Positions 33,916 through 44,911 are shown, counted from the first letter of the stretch. The stretch is DNA of 64,000 nucleotides from Lutibacter sp. HS1-25 (GCF_004121075.1 NZ_RHLN01000001.1:186001-250000); one strand, 5' to 3'. The notes: generated by a model not told the origin, from the sequence alone. Translations and numbers: made by a program.

Positions 33916-34497
33916 ATGATAACTCATATTAAGGGTAAATTAGTTGAAAAAAATCCAACAAATGCAATAGTAGAGGTTAATGGGCTTGGTTATTGGTTAA
34001 ATATTTCATTAAATACTTATGCTCAAATACCTGATTCAGAAACAGTGTTTTTGTACACGTATTTGTTGGTAAAAGAAGATTCTCATACCCTATATGGATT
34101 TTCAACAAAAATTGAGCGAGAAATTTTTAAATTGTTAATCTCAGTTTCGGGTGTTGGACCAAGCATTGCAAGAACCATGATTTCATCTATGACAACCGAT
34201 GAAATTCAAACTGCAATTGCTTCAGGAAATGTTAGTTTAATTCAATCTGTAAAAGGAATTGGAGCTAAAACAGCGCAAAGAGTATTGGTAGATTTAAGAG
34301 ATAAAATTGCTAAAACCTATGCGGTTGATGAAGTTTCGGCCAATGAATACAATACGAATAAAAACGAAGCGTTATCAGCATTAGAAGTCCTTGGATTTAA
34401 TAAAAAACAATCTGAAAAAGTTATCGATCAAATTTTGAAAGAAGATTTTACAATGAGTGTTGAAGGATTGATTAAAAAAGCCCTTAAAAATTTATAA
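33916..34497 (+). CDS. ruvA: Holliday junction branch migration protein RuvA
   Basis: A 193-residue DNA-binding subunit that targets RuvB to Holliday junctions. The OB-fold N-terminal domain (MITHIKGKLVEKNPTNAIVEVNGLGYWLNIS) is followed by two helix-hairpin-helix motifs (LISVSGVGPSIARTMIS; IQSVKGIGAKTAQRVLVDLRDKI) and a C-terminal UBA-like domain III that contacts RuvB. It sits 4 bp upstream of sprA, an order conserved in Flavobacteria. Confidence 0.96.
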   Translation: MITHIKGKLVEKNPTNAIVEVNGLGYWLNISLNTYAQIPDSETVFLYTYLLVKEDSHTLYGFSTKIEREIFKLLISVSGVGPSIARTMISSMTTDEIQTAIASGNVSLIQSVKGIGAKTAQRVLVDLRDKIAKTYAVDEVSANEYNTNKNEALSALEVLGFNKKQSEKVIDQILKEDFTMSVEGLIKKALKNL

Positions 34498-34501
34498 AAA
34501 C

Positions 34502-37500
34502 TTGAAGCTTATAAAATCTATATATAAAACAGTATTTATATTATTTTTATTGTTGTTTTTTACATCAACTGTAAAAGCACAATTACCTCCTGCGCCAAAT
34601 GCTGTTAAATCATTGCCAGCTGTAACAGCTGCAGATACTACAAAATTATCAAAGAGTTTAGATACCCTTAAACTGCAATATCCTTTTAAAAACAACGAAT
34701 CAGGAAGTTTGTTTTTAGGAGATCCTTCAGTTGAAATTGTGTATGATGAGGAATTAAAAAAGTACATTGTTGTTGAAAAAGTTGGAAATTATTTTGTAGA
34801 TCAGCCTGTCTATATGACTCAAGATGAGTATAAAGAATATAGGCTTAAAAAAGATATGGCCGAGTACTATAAAGAAAAAATTAGTGCCACCAATAGTAAA
34901 AAGAAAGGAAGTGCTGAAGCTCAAAAAGATTTACTGCCTACTTACTACGTAAATTCCGATTTTTTTGAGTCTATATTTGGAGGAAATACTGTTGAAGTAA
35001 ATCCACAAGGATCGGTATTAATTCAGTTAGGTGGTTTGTATCAAAAGGTAGATAATCCTCAGCTTTCCGAAAAAAACAGAAGTAGTTTTACTTTTGATTT
35101 TGACCAGCAAATAAGTGCAAGTATCGTAGCAAAAGTAGGTACTCGATTAAAGTTTAGCGCTCAGTTTGATACACAATCTACTTTCAATTTTCAAAATCAG
35201 GTAAAATTAGAATATACACCAACCGAAGATGATATTATTCAAAAAATTGAAGTTGGAAATATTAGCATGCCTGTTAAAAACTCACTAATTGTAGGTGCTC
35301 AAAGTTTATTTGGTTTTAAAACAGAATTGCAATTTGGTAATACCAGAATTACAGGTGCTATTGCTGAACAAAAATCTGAAACACGTTCGGTTACATCGCA
35401 AGGTGGTTCTACAATTCAAGAATTTGAATTGCAAACTACCGATTATGATGCCAACCGTCACTTTTTCTTATCGCATTATTTTAGAGATCATTACAACGAG
35501 TATCTTGAACAAAATCCGTTGGTTAGTAGTCCTATAAATATTACAAAAATTGAGGTTTGGGTTACAAATAGAAACAGTACAACTACCAACGTTCGAAGCA
35601 TTGTTGCTTTGGCCGATTTGGCTGAAGGTGATCCAGCAAATATTGGGCCTGCAAATATAATACCTACACCAGGTGTTCTTTGGCCTATAAATAATTCTAA
35701 TAACCTTTCAAATATTTTTACTGCTTCAAATCCTGTTCGAGATATTGCAACAATCCCAGTAGGTTTGGCTCCATATCAAATGCAAGAAGGTCGTGATTAT
35801 TCTGTATTGGTAAATGCACTTAAATTAGAACAAAATATAGATTATACCATAAATCCACAATTGGGTTATATCTCATTAAACAGACGTTTGGCTGAGTCAG
35901 ATGTGCTTGGGGTTGCTTTTGAGTATACTGTAAATGGAGATTCGCAAGTGTATAGGGTAGGTGAATTTACAAGTGATGGAATAACACCACCAAATAATCT
36001 GTTGGTTAAATTGTTAAGAAGTGAAATTATTAGTACCAATATACCAATGTGGGACTTAATGATGAAAAACGTATACTCTTTGCAAACTTTTAAAATGCAA
36101 CAAGACGGTTTTAGATTGGATGTTATTTATGCCGATGATGCAACAGGAGTACCTATAAATGTGCTTCAAAATGCAAAAACACCAGGTGTTGCAGATAAAA
36201 CACTTTTAAATTTATTAGATGTCGATCAACTAGATATTACTTTAAACTACAAACCAGAAGGAGATGGTTATTTTGATTATGTTGAAAATAATACCGTAAA
36301 TTCAGAAAAAGGGTATGTAATGTTTACCAAGGTAGAGCCTTTTGGAGAGGATTTACAAAAAATATTAACTTCACCTGAAGATGCAATTTATGTTTTTAAT
36401 GAATTGTATGAAGTAACACAATCTCAAGCAAAAAACAACTACCAAGAAAAAGATAAATATTTTATCAAAGGATATCATAAATCTGAAAGTACCAATGGAA
36501 TTCCTCTAGGCGCATTTAATGTACCTCAAGGTTCTGTTAGAGTTACAACCGGAGGACGAGAATTGGTAGAAGGTGTAGATTATGTTGTAGATTATCAAAT
36601 GGGTAGGGTTCAAATTGTGAATCCAAGTTTAGAGGCTTCAAATGTGCCTATTGAAGTTTCGGTTGAAAACAATGCAACATTCAATTTACAAACAAAACGT
36701 TTTTTAGGTGTAGATATTGAGCATCGTTTTTCAGACAATTTTATTGTTGGTGCTTCCATTTTAAATTTAAGTGAAAAACCATTAACCCAAAAAGTTTCTT
36801 TAGGGTACGAACCATTTAACAATACTGTTTTTGGTGCTAATGCAAGTTATGGTACAGAGGTTCCTTTGTTAACAAGACTGGTAAATAAATTACCTAATAT
36901 TGATACAGATGTTGAATCTAATTTTTCTATAAGAGGTGATTTTGCTTATTTATTACCAGGATCATCAAAACAAATTGATGTTAATGGTGCGGCAACTTCA
37001 TATATAGACGATTTTGAAGGTTCTCAAATTCCGCTAGATTTAAAAAGTATGCAGCAATGGTATTTGGCAAGTACACCACAATATCAAAAATCTATCGATT
37101 TGGGTGGTAATGATGTAGGTTTGCCATACAATTATAAAAGAGCAAAATTAGCATGGTATACTATTGATCCACTTTTTTATGGAGGGTCTTTACAACCATC
37201 AGGTATTAACAATCAAGAACTTTCAAGACAAGAAGTTAGAAGAATTAGATATGACGAATTATTTCCTGCGGAAGATTTAGATTTAACACAGTCTAATGTT
37301 ATACGAAGTTTAGATTTGGCCTTTTATCCAAATCAAAGAGGTAGTTTTAATTACGATTTAAACAATGTGGGTTCTAATGGCGATTTTACAAATCCAGAAG
37401 AAAGATGGGGTGGAATTACAAGGCCGTTAACAATTACCAATTTTGAGCAATCAAATGTTGAGTATATTCAGTTTTGGTTAATGAATCCTTACGACCATTA

Positions 37501-40500
37501 TTCTATTTCAAACCAAGAAGGTTTACCAGCAAATGTAGATCCGTCTAATCCTAATAATCAGGTAGGTGAAATGTATTTCAACTTAGGAAACATTTCAGAA
37601 GACATTTTAAAAGATGGTAGAAAAATGTTTGAAAATGGACTTCCTAAAGACCCTTCAAACACAAGCAATACATCGCCAACAATTTGGGGAAAAGTGCCAA
37701 TAAACCAATCGTTATTATATACCTTTTTAGACAGTGATACGGAACGTTTAAATCAAGATGTTGGTCTTGATGGTTTAAATGATGATGAAGAATTGTTGAA
37801 ATTTGGAACAAGTTATGGTAATGACCCATCAAACGATAACTATCAATATTATAGAAGTTCAAAATATGATAGTGAAGATGCATCGGTTTTAACACGTTAT
37901 AAAAAGTTTAACAATACACAAGGAAATTCACCTACCAATAATTTATCGCCTGAGAATTATCCAACTGCAGCTACGCCTTATCCAGATGCTGAAGATATTG
38001 ATAAAGATCAAACAATGAATTCTGTTGAGAGTTATTATCAGTATAAAATCTCTTTAAATCAAAATGATTTTGTAGTTGGTAGAAACCGTATTGTTGATGA
38101 AAAAAAGGTAAAAGTAACCCTTGATGATGGAAGCGAAAGAGAGTTTACTTGGTATCAATTTAGAATTCCGGTTGCAGCGCCAGATGAAGTTATAAATGAT
38201 ATTACTGGTTTTAATTCAATTCGATTTATGAGAATGTTTTTAACCAAGTTTAAAATGCCAGTTGTATTGCGTTTTGCTGAATTAGAATTGGTAAGAGGCG
38301 ATTGGAGACGTTACACCAAAACAATTGATGAAGCTATAAAACCACCTCAAGATTTACCAATTGATCAGTTAGAAAAATTTCAAGTTGGTGTAGTAAATAT
38401 TATTGAAAATGATGATAGAACACCAATTCCGTATGTAATACCTCCAGGAATTGAAAGAGAAATTTTAAACGGAACAACTTCATTACAACAACAAAACGAA
38501 CAATCGTTATCTGTTAAAATAACAGATTTAGAGCCAAATGAAGCACGTGCGATATTTAAAAATGTAAGTGTAGATTTAAGAATGTACAAGCAGCTTCAAA
38601 TGTTTTTACACTTAGAGGGTATTCAAACAAAACCTCAGGTTCAAAATGGAGATTTACAGGCAATTGTACGTTTGGGTAGCGATTTAACCGATAACTTTTA
38701 TCAGATAGAAAAAGAGCTGAATGTTTCAAATTATGATGCTACAACACCTCTTGAAATTTGGCCCGAAGACAACAATATAAATGTAGTGTTAGATTATTTA
38801 ACCAAATTAAAAGTGTATAGGTATAATGAAGGTATTGCTCCAAATATTTTATACCCTATTCCAGGGGCAGATCCTATACCAGGTCTTGAAGGATATCAAA
38901 TTCGCATCAAAGGAAATCCAAACTTAGGAAACATTAAAACCATTATGTTGGGAGTTCAAAATATCTCAAACAGCAATCAAAGTGGTGAAATTTGGTTCGA
39001 CGAATTAAGAGTGTCTGAGTTTGACAATAAAGGTGGATGGTCTACCGTTGTTAGTGCCGATTTAAACTTAGCAGATTTTGCTAATGTTGCGGTTACTGGT
39101 AGAATTGAGACTATTGGTTTTGGCGGTGTTGAACAAACTTTAAATGAGCGAACTCAAAATGATACCAAACAAATAGATTTGGTAACTAACGTAAATGTTG
39201 GTCAGCTTTTACCTAAAGATTGGGGCATTCAATTACCATTTAATTATAGTTTTTCAAAAGAAATTAGTGAGCCTAAATACGATCCAAAATACCAAGATGT
39301 TTTGTATAGTGACGCTAAAGATATAAATGCTGATAGTGAATATGCTCAGGATTTTACAAAACGAAAAAGCATAAGTTTAATCAATGTTAGAAAAGATTTT
39401 AATCCAAGTCAAGTAAAACCAAGACGATTTTACAATGTTGAAAATTTAAACGTTTCTTTTTCTTATAATGAATTGTTTCATAGAGATTACAATGTTCAAA
39501 AATTCCAGGATCAAAACGTTCGAGCTTCAGCAGGATATAATTTCAACTTTAAACCTTGGCAGTTAGAGCCGTTTAAATACAGCAATGCTTTTAGTAGTCA
39601 ATATTTAAAATTATTAAAAGATTTCAATTTAAATATTGTTCCAACAGCATTAAGTGTTAATTCAAATATTATTAGAAATTACAATCAACAGTTATCTAGA
39701 AGTTTAATTGAAGGATTGCCTGAGTTACCTACTTTAACCCAAAGAAGGTATATGTTTGATTGGAATTATGGTGTGAGTTTTGATTTAACTAAATCTATAA
39801 AATTAGATTTTAGAGCTGCAAATAACCATATTTATGATCAGTTTAATTCAAATGAAGATATTCAACTTTTTAATAACTTTTTTGATTTAGGAAGACCAGA
39901 TCATTATTCTCAATCGTTAAGTGGAACTTATCAATTACCAATAGATAAAATTCCATTTTTAGGGTTTGTAAATGCTAATTATGCTTATACCGCTAATTTT
40001 GATTGGCAAGCTTCTTCTCAATCGTATGTTGAACAAATTGGAAATGTGGTTCAAAATGCAAATACACAAGCTTTAGGTGTTGATGTGGACTTTGAAAAAC
40101 TTTACAGATCAGTAGGCTTAGAAAGTTTAATGAATAGCAAACCGCCAGTTATGCAAAATGTTGCAGCTAAAGATAGTATAAATGGTAAAGCTAAAAAAAG
40201 GAAGAAACGTAAAGGACCTAAAGTTAGCAAAGGTGTGTATGATTTAATAACAATGGTAAAAAATGCACGTTTAAACTATACTGAAAATAATGGTACTTTT
40301 TTACCAGGTTATATACCAACTGTTGGGTTTTTAGGAAGAGACAATTTTAATGGAGGGTTGGCACCTTCTTTTGGATTTGTATTTGGTAGTCAGGTTGATA
40401 TTACACAACGTGCTGTAGAAAATGGCTGGTTGATCTCAAGAGATATTAACGATCCTTATTATGGTAGAACCTATACCCAAACACATTTAAATAAACTTGA

Positions 40501-41560
40501 AGGGTCGATAGCTGTTAGACCTACAAAAAATCTTGACATTGATTTTAGAGGTATAAAAACCTATACTGAAAATTCATCACAACAAATAGATGTAGTAAAC
40601 AATGTATTAAACAATAATTCTCCAATCTCACAATTTGGTAATTTTAGTGTTAACTACAACATGTTAGGTTCTTATTTTAAAAGCACCGATGAAAATTTTG
40701 AAAATTTTAAAATTAATAGAGCTGAAATTGCACAACGACTTTCAGATAAAACAGGCGCAGATATTAGTGGTTTTGGACTTACCAGTCAGGAAGTAATGTT
40801 ACCAGCATTCTTGTCTGCATATTCTGGAAAAAGTGCTTCAAAAATTTCATTGTCTGCATTTAGAAATATACCAATTCCAAGCTGGAATATTACTTATAAA
40901 GGATTGATGAAACTACCGTTTTTTAAAGAAAATTTCAGAAGTTTTTCTTTATCAAATTCTTATAACTCATTGTATTCTGTTGTAAACTATACAGGCAATT
41001 TAGAGTACAACGCAAATGATCCATACGGAAAAACAGATATTTCTGGAAATTACTTTAACGAGTTGCTTTTTAACAATGTTAATTTAATTGAAGCATTTGC
41101 ACCACTTGTGAAAGTAGATATGAAAATGAAAAATTCTGTATCGTTAGTAGGTGTAATAAATAAAGACAGAGGACTTACATTAAACTTTAACAACAATAGT
41201 ATTACCGAAATTGAAGGTGTTGAATATGTTTTTGGTGTTGGTTATAGAATAAGAGATGTTGCTATGAAATTTAATTTTGGAGGCAATAAAACAAGCGTTA
41301 AAGGAGATATAAATATTAGAGCAGATTTTGCGCTTAGAGACAATCAAACAACTGTTAAGTCTATTGATAATGACAATAGCCAAGTAACAGGAGGGCAACG
41401 TCTATTGTCGTTTAAATTATTTGCAGATTACGCTTTAAATAGAAACTTAACGGCGTCATTTTATTTTGATCAAAGTTCTTCAAAATATGCCGTATCTACT
41501 ACTTATCCGCGACAATCAGTAAGTTCAGGTGTAAGTATAAGATACATTTTAGGAAATTAA
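34502..41560 (+). CDS. sprA: SprA, type IX secretion outer-membrane translocon / gliding protein
   Basis: A 2352-residue outer-membrane protein with a signal peptide (FFTSTVKAQ). The size and sequence features match Flavobacterium SprA (about 2400 residues; Porphyromonas Sov): NSDFFESIFGGNTVEVNPQG, FDFDQQISASIVAKVGTRLKF, repeated QMQEGRDYSVLVNA-type segments, and a C-terminal barrel strand ending VSIRYILGN. In known systems it forms a 36-strand pore that exports proteins with C-terminal sorting signals and is needed for gliding. The only start near the signal peptide is TTG at 34502, 4 bp after the ruvA stop, implying coupling. gcvH follows. Confidence 0.97.
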   Translation: MKLIKSIYKTVFILFLLLFFTSTVKAQLPPAPNAVKSLPAVTAADTTKLSKSLDTLKLQYPFKNNESGSLFLGDPSVEIVYDEELKKYIVVEKVGNYFVDQPVYMTQDEYKEYRLKKDMAEYYKEKISATNSKKKGSAEAQKDLLPTYYVNSDFFESIFGGNTVEVNPQGSVLIQLGGLYQKVDNPQLSEKNRSSFTFDFDQQISASIVAKVGTRLKFSAQFDTQSTFNFQNQVKLEYTPTEDDIIQKIEVGNISMPVKNSLIVGAQSLFGFKTELQFGNTRITGAIAEQKSETRSVTSQGGSTIQEFELQTTDYDANRHFFLSHYFRDHYNEYLEQNPLVSSPINITKIEVWVTNRNSTTTNVRSIVALADLAEGDPANIGPANIIPTPGVLWPINNSNNLSNIFTASNPVRDIATIPVGLAPYQMQEGRDYSVLVNALKLEQNIDYTINPQLGYISLNRRLAESDVLGVAFEYTVNGDSQVYRVGEFTSDGITPPNNLLVKLLRSEIISTNIPMWDLMMKNVYSLQTFKMQQDGFRLDVIYADDATGVPINVLQNAKTPGVADKTLLNLLDVDQLDITLNYKPEGDGYFDYVENNTVNSEKGYVMFTKVEPFGEDLQKILTSPEDAIYVFNELYEVTQSQAKNNYQEKDKYFIKGYHKSESTNGIPLGAFNVPQGSVRVTTGGRELVEGVDYVVDYQMGRVQIVNPSLEASNVPIEVSVENNATFNLQTKRFLGVDIEHRFSDNFIVGASILNLSEKPLTQKVSLGYEPFNNTVFGANASYGTEVPLLTRLVNKLPNIDTDVESNFSIRGDFAYLLPGSSKQIDVNGAATSYIDDFEGSQIPLDLKSMQQWYLASTPQYQKSIDLGGNDVGLPYNYKRAKLAWYTIDPLFYGGSLQPSGINNQELSRQEVRRIRYDELFPAEDLDLTQSNVIRSLDLAFYPNQRGSFNYDLNNVGSNGDFTNPEERWGGITRPLTITNFEQSNVEYIQFWLMNPYDHYSISNQEGLPANVDPSNPNNQVGEMYFNLGNISEDILKDGRKMFENGLPKDPSNTSNTSPTIWGKVPINQSLLYTFLDSDTERLNQDVGLDGLNDDEELLKFGTSYGNDPSNDNYQYYRSSKYDSEDASVLTRYKKFNNTQGNSPTNNLSPENYPTAATPYPDAEDIDKDQTMNSVESYYQYKISLNQNDFVVGRNRIVDEKKVKVTLDDGSEREFTWYQFRIPVAAPDEVINDITGFNSIRFMRMFLTKFKMPVVLRFAELELVRGDWRRYTKTIDEAIKPPQDLPIDQLEKFQVGVVNIIENDDRTPIPYVIPPGIEREILNGTTSLQQQNEQSLSVKITDLEPNEARAIFKNVSVDLRMYKQLQMFLHLEGIQTKPQVQNGDLQAIVRLGSDLTDNFYQIEKELNVSNYDATTPLEIWPEDNNINVVLDYLTKLKVYRYNEGIAPNILYPIPGADPIPGLEGYQIRIKGNPNLGNIKTIMLGVQNISNSNQSGEIWFDELRVSEFDNKGGWSTVVSADLNLADFANVAVTGRIETIGFGGVEQTLNERTQNDTKQIDLVTNVNVGQLLPKDWGIQLPFNYSFSKEISEPKYDPKYQDVLYSDAKDINADSEYAQDFTKRKSISLINVRKDFNPSQVKPRRFYNVENLNVSFSYNELFHRDYNVQKFQDQNVRASAGYNFNFKPWQLEPFKYSNAFSSQYLKLLKDFNLNIVPTALSVNSNIIRNYNQQLSRSLIEGLPELPTLTQRRYMFDWNYGVSFDLTKSIKLDFRAANNHIYDQFNSNEDIQLFNNFFDLGRPDHYSQSLSGTYQLPIDKIPFLGFVNANYAYTANFDWQASSQSYVEQIGNVVQNANTQALGVDVDFEKLYRSVGLESLMNSKPPVMQNVAAKDSINGKAKKRKKRKGPKVSKGVYDLITMVKNARLNYTENNGTFLPGYIPTVGFLGRDNFNGGLAPSFGFVFGSQVDITQRAVENGWLISRDINDPYYGRTYTQTHLNKLEGSIAVRPTKNLDIDFRGIKTYTENSSQQIDVVNNVLNNNSPISQFGNFSVNYNMLGSYFKSTDENFENFKINRAEIAQRLSDKTGADISGFGLTSQEVMLPAFLSAYSGKSASKISLSAFRNIPIPSWNITYKGLMKLPFFKENFRSFSLSNSYNSLYSVVNYTGNLEYNANDPYGKTDISGNYFNELLFNNVNLIEAFAPLVKVDMKMKNSVSLVGVINKDRGLTLNFNNNSITEIEGVEYVFGVGYRIRDVAMKFNFGGNKTSVKGDINIRADFALRDNQTTVKSIDNDNSQVTGGQRLLSFKLFADYALNRNLTASFYFDQSSSKYAVSTTYPRQSVSSGVSIRYILGN

Positions 41561-41589
41561 ACAATAAAAACAATTAATAAATATAAGAA

Positions 41590-41970
41590 ATGAATATTCC
41601 ATCAGAATTAAAATACACGAAAGACCACGAGTGGATTCGAATAGAAGGAGATACAGCAACCATAGGTATTACACATTTTGCACAAAGCGAATTGGGCGAT
41701 ATCGTTTATGTAGATGTTGATACAGTTGATGATACTGTTGAAAAAGACGATGTATTTGGATCGGTTGAGGCTGTAAAAACAGTTTCAGATTTATTTATGC
41801 CACTTACAGGTGAAGTTACTGAATTTAATGAGGCTTTAGAAGATGAACCAGAACAAGTAAATAAAGATCCATACGGAGCAGGTTGGATGATTAAAATTAC
41901 AATTGCTGACCCATCTCAAATTGATGAATTATTAACAGCTGAAGCATATCAAGAATTAATTGGCGCGTAA
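41590..41970 (+). CDS. gcvH: glycine cleavage system H protein
   Basis: A 126-residue lipoyl carrier of the glycine cleavage complex. The lipoylation site is Lys63 within [21 protein letters not shown], and the typical start [20 protein letters not shown] is present. The length is standard. Its position after sprA is the conserved flavobacterial order. The stop overlaps the TTG start of the VanZ-like gene. Confidence 0.97.
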   Translation: MNIPSELKYTKDHEWIRIEGDTATIGITHFAQSELGDIVYVDVDTVDDTVEKDDVFGSVEAVKTVSDLFMPLTGEVTEFNEALEDEPEQVNKDPYGAGWMIKITIADPSQIDELLTAEAYQELIGA

Positions 41971-42322
41971 ATTATATTTATTAGTAGCACTCAGTCTTAC
42001 TGTTTTAATTACGGTTGGAAGTTTAATATCATTTAAAGGAAATAATACAACTCAAATTCATATTTCTGATAAAATTATACATACTTCGGCATATTTTTTG
42101 TTAACGGTAAGTTGGTTGTTGGTTTTTAGCAATACATTAAAAAGGGTAAAATATTTTTTATTAATATCACTATTCATATTTATATATGGAATTTTAATAG
42201 AAGGCTGTCAAATGCTATTTACAACCGAAAGAGAAGGTGATTTGTTTGATGTAATCGCCAATTTAGTGGGAATAATGGGCGCTTTAGTCTTTTTTTCTAT
42301 TATTATAAAAAAAATCAAATGA
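41960..42322 (+). CDS. VanZ-like membrane protein
   Basis: A 120-residue protein with four predicted transmembrane helices, starting at a TTG that overlaps the gcvH end by 11 bp; no ATG exists upstream of the first helix. VanZ-family marks are [44 protein letters not shown]. Function in this genus is unknown; relatives are linked to glycopeptide resistance or envelope polysaccharides. Confidence 0.85.
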   Translation: MARKLYLLVALSLTVLITVGSLISFKGNNTTQIHISDKIIHTSAYFLLTVSWLLVFSNTLKRVKYFLLISLFIFIYGILIEGCQMLFTTEREGDLFDVIANLVGIMGALVFFSIIIKKIK

Positions 42323-42390
42323 AATAAATAATATACTTGCAAAAGTTATTATAAAATTATTAAATTAGCACACTATAAAAATTTTTACAA

Positions 42391-43107
42391 ATGCAGATCA
42401 AAAAAAATCCAAAAGCTAATCTAGAAAACTATACTAGAATATTTATGCAGTTAGGGCTTGTATTAGCTCTTTTAATAGTTTATTTAGCAATTGAAAAAAA
42501 GACTTACGATAGAGTTATTGCAGATCTTGGGCCAGTTGTTTTAAATATGGCTGATGAAGAACAAACAATCGATATTGAGCAAGTAAAACCGCCAGAAATC
42601 AAAACACCTCCACCTCCAACTCCAGATAAAATTGAAGTTGTAGAAGATGAAGAAGAAATTGAAGAAACAGTTATTGAATCTACTGAAACAAACGAAAAAG
42701 AAGCAGTTGTTGTAAAAATCGTTGAGGTTGAAGAAGAAGAGGAAGTAATGGAAGATGTACCATTCGCTATTATTGAAGATGTTCCAGTTTACCCAGGTTG
42801 TAAAGGAAATAAAGATCAATTAAGAGAATGTTTACAAACAGAGATTACAAAACACGTAAATAAAAATTTCAATTCAGAGTTAGCTTCTGATTTAGGATTG
42901 GCACCAGGCGTTAAACGTATCTTCGTGATGTTTAAAATTGACAAAGATGGTAGTATAACTGACGTTCAAGCTAGAGCACCACACGTTAGATTGCAAGAAG
43001 AAGCAATTAGAGTAATTAATAAATTACCAAAAATGACTCCAGGTAAACAACGTGGTAGACCAGTTGGTGTTAAATACAGTTTGCCAATTGCATTTAAAGT
43101 AGAATAA
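42391..43107 (+). CDS. TonB-family energy transducer, copy 1
   Basis: A 238-residue protein with one N-terminal transmembrane helix (about 15-32, LGLVLALLIVYLAI). A periplasmic Pro/Glu-rich spacer (PPEIKTPPPPTPDKIE) leads to a TonB_C domain (about 135-238) with VPVYPGCKGNKDQLREC, RIFVMFKIDKDGSI and LPKMTPGKQRGRPVGVKYSLPI. It couples proton-motive force to outer-membrane transporters or acts as a gliding accessory. It is about 60% identical to the next gene, so the pair arose by tandem duplication. Confidence 0.9.
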   Translation: MQIKKNPKANLENYTRIFMQLGLVLALLIVYLAIEKKTYDRVIADLGPVVLNMADEEQTIDIEQVKPPEIKTPPPPTPDKIEVVEDEEEIEETVIESTETNEKEAVVVKIVEVEEEEEVMEDVPFAIIEDVPVYPGCKGNKDQLRECLQTEITKHVNKNFNSELASDLGLAPGVKRIFVMFKIDKDGSITDVQARAPHVRLQEEAIRVINKLPKMTPGKQRGRPVGVKYSLPIAFKVE

Positions 43108-43126
43108 TAGACGGATTTTTATATTT

Positions 43127-43164
43127 AAAAAAAGGTTCAACATATAAGTTGAGCCTTTTTTTTT
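43127..43164 (+). terminator. intrinsic terminator after TonB copy 1
   Basis: GGTTCAAC (43134-43141) pairs with GTTGAGCC (43148-43155, one G-T pair) with A and T tracts on both sides. Confidence 0.85.
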
Positions 43165-43326
43165 GTGCTAAATAATAGCATTAAAATGTATAATTTTTTA
43201 ATTTTTTTTTGTAAATTTAATATGAAAATAATGTAAGGTTAATCATATTTCCTTTAAACCTTTACAATGGTGTAAGCTGTACTTCACAGTATAAGAGTTG
43301 TTTTGTTCCAATTAAAATAGGAAGCC

Positions 43327-44061
43327 ATGCAAGTCAAAAAATATCCCCACGCAGTTTTAGAAAATTACAGTACAATTTTAGTGCAATTAGGTTTGGTTTT
43401 ATCACTCTTTGTTGTTTATGAGTTTATTCAAATAAAAACATATACTAGAGATGTAAAGGAACTTTCAGGACCTTTTATTGAACTTGATAAAAACGAACAA
43501 ATAATTGAATTTATTCCTATTGAAATTGAACAAAAACAAGTCATACAATCTGTTTTGCCTGATAAAATTTTAAAAGTTGATGATGAAGTTGAAGTAGAAG
43601 AAACAATTATTGAATCTACAGAAACCGATCAATTTGATGCAGTTGTTGTAAATCCTGTTAAAGATATTGTTGCAGTTGAAGAAGAAGAGGAAGAAGTTGT
43701 TGAAGATGTTCCTTTTATGATTATTGAAAATGTTCCTATTTTTCCTGGTTGTAAAGGAGATAACATAGAGCTTAGAAATTGTTTTTCAAGTGAAATTACA
43801 AAATTTGTATCACAAAATTTCAATAGTGATCTTGCACAGGATATTGGTTTAACTCCCGGAACTATACAACGAATTTTTGTGCTTTTCAAAATAGATAAAA
43901 ATGGTGATATTGTAGATATTCAGGTAAGAGCTCCAGACAAACGATTGGAAAGTGAAGCGGTAAGAGTTATTCAAAAATTACCTAAAATGACACCCGGAAA
44001 ACAACGCGGTAAAGCTGTAGGTGTTAAATATTCTCTTCCAATTGTTTTTAAAATCGAATAA
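43327..44061 (+). CDS. TonB-family energy transducer, copy 2
   Basis: A 244-residue paralogue of the gene at 42391: N-terminal helix LGLVLSLFVVYEFI, acidic spacer without the proline run (VDDEVEVEETIIESTETD), and TonB_C domain with VPIFPGCKGDNIELRNC, RIFVLFKIDKNGDI and LPKMTPGKQRGKAVGVKYSLPI. The missing Pro-rich stretch implies a shorter or more flexible reach across the periplasm. It has its own upstream region and terminator. The same C-terminal domain occurs at the N-terminus of the RemB-like protein at 45497. Confidence 0.9.
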   Translation: MQVKKYPHAVLENYSTILVQLGLVLSLFVVYEFIQIKTYTRDVKELSGPFIELDKNEQIIEFIPIEIEQKQVIQSVLPDKILKVDDEVEVEETIIESTETDQFDAVVVNPVKDIVAVEEEEEEVVEDVPFMIIENVPIFPGCKGDNIELRNCFSSEITKFVSQNFNSDLAQDIGLTPGTIQRIFVLFKIDKNGDIVDIQVRAPDKRLESEAVRVIQKLPKMTPGKQRGKAVGVKYSLPIVFKIE

Positions 44062-44074
44062 TTATTTAAAATTT

Positions 44075-44101
44075 AAATCCTGCATTCGCAGGATTTTTTT
44101 T
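44075..44101 (+). terminator. intrinsic terminator after TonB copy 2
   Basis: AAATCCTGC (44075-44083) and GCAGGATTT (44088-44096) form a 9-bp stem with a 4-nt loop and a T-tract. Confidence 0.9.
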
Positions 44102-44125
44102 ACTTTATATTGCTTATTATTACCT

Positions 44126-44133
44126 TATATTTG
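44126..44133 (+). promoter_or_regulatory. -7 box of the deoC promoter
   Basis: TATATTTG fits TAnnTTTG and lies 33 bp before the deoC ATG. The nearest TTG (44110-44112) is only 13 bp away, shorter than usual, so the -33 element is uncertain. Confidence 0.5.
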
Positions 44134-44166
44134 CCTAATTAATTAGCATTTATAAAAACTACCTAT

Positions 44167-44910
44167 ATGGATATCAATCAATATTTAGACGCTACCTATT
44201 TAAAAACTGCAAAGCAAGCCAATATTTCTGAAGACCAAACCAAACAAAAAGTAATTGATTTGGTAAATGAGGCTATTGAGAATAATTTCAAATTAGCAAT
44301 GATTCGTCCTGAATATGTGAGTATGGCAAATCAAATGGTAAAAAATGCAGCTTCAACTTTATTGATAGGTACCGTTATTGGATTTCATGAAGGGACTTAT
44401 TCAACAGCTGAAAAATTAGAGGAAGCTCAAAAAGCAATTGATGATAACGCTGATGAATTGGATTTTGTAGTGAATTATACTGCTTTTAAAGAAGGTAAAA
44501 TTAACTTGGTAAAAGCTGAAGTTTTTAAATGTACAAAACTTGTTTTAGAAGCTAATAAAACAGCCAAGTGGATTATTGAAATTGCGGCTTTAACCAATGA
44601 TGAAATTGTTGGCTTAACACAATTAATAAGAGCTGTTGTTTTAGATAATTTTGGTGAAGAAAATGCTTCAAAGGTTTTTGTAAAATCTTCAACCGGTTTT
44701 TTTGTAACAGAAGAAGGTAAGCCAAATGGAGCTACTTTTGAAGCAATGGAATTAATTGTTGAAAATGCAAAACCATTACCAGCCAAAGCAGCAGGTGGCG
44801 TTAGAAATTATGAAGATGCTGTAAAAATGGTTAACTTAGGAGTTACACGAATTGGAACTTCATCGGCTAAAGAAATTGCCGATGGCGGAAATGCAAAAGA
44901 GGCTTATTAA
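44167..44910 (+). CDS. deoC: deoxyribose-phosphate aldolase
   Basis: A 247-residue TIM-barrel class I aldolase that cleaves 2-deoxyribose 5-phosphate to glyceraldehyde 3-phosphate and acetaldehyde in deoxynucleoside breakdown. The Schiff-base lysine is K173 in VFVKSSTGF. Other family marks are [10 protein letters not shown] and [25 protein letters not shown]. The length is normal. The acetyltransferase gene begins one base after its stop. Confidence 0.95.
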   Translation: MDINQYLDATYLKTAKQANISEDQTKQKVIDLVNEAIENNFKLAMIRPEYVSMANQMVKNAASTLLIGTVIGFHEGTYSTAEKLEEAQKAIDDNADELDFVVNYTAFKEGKINLVKAEVFKCTKLVLEANKTAKWIIEIAALTNDEIVGLTQLIRAVVLDNFGEENASKVFVKSSTGFFVTEEGKPNGATFEAMELIVENAKPLPAKAAGGVRNYEDAVKMVNLGVTRIGTSSAKEIADGGNAKEAY

Positions 44911-44911
44911 T

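Noticed and set aside
44852-44911. Upstream extension of the acetyltransferase frame inside deoC
   Set aside because: The 20 extra residues overlap deoC and have no family match; the ATG at 44912 follows the deoC stop and begins the recognisable [12 protein letters not shown].
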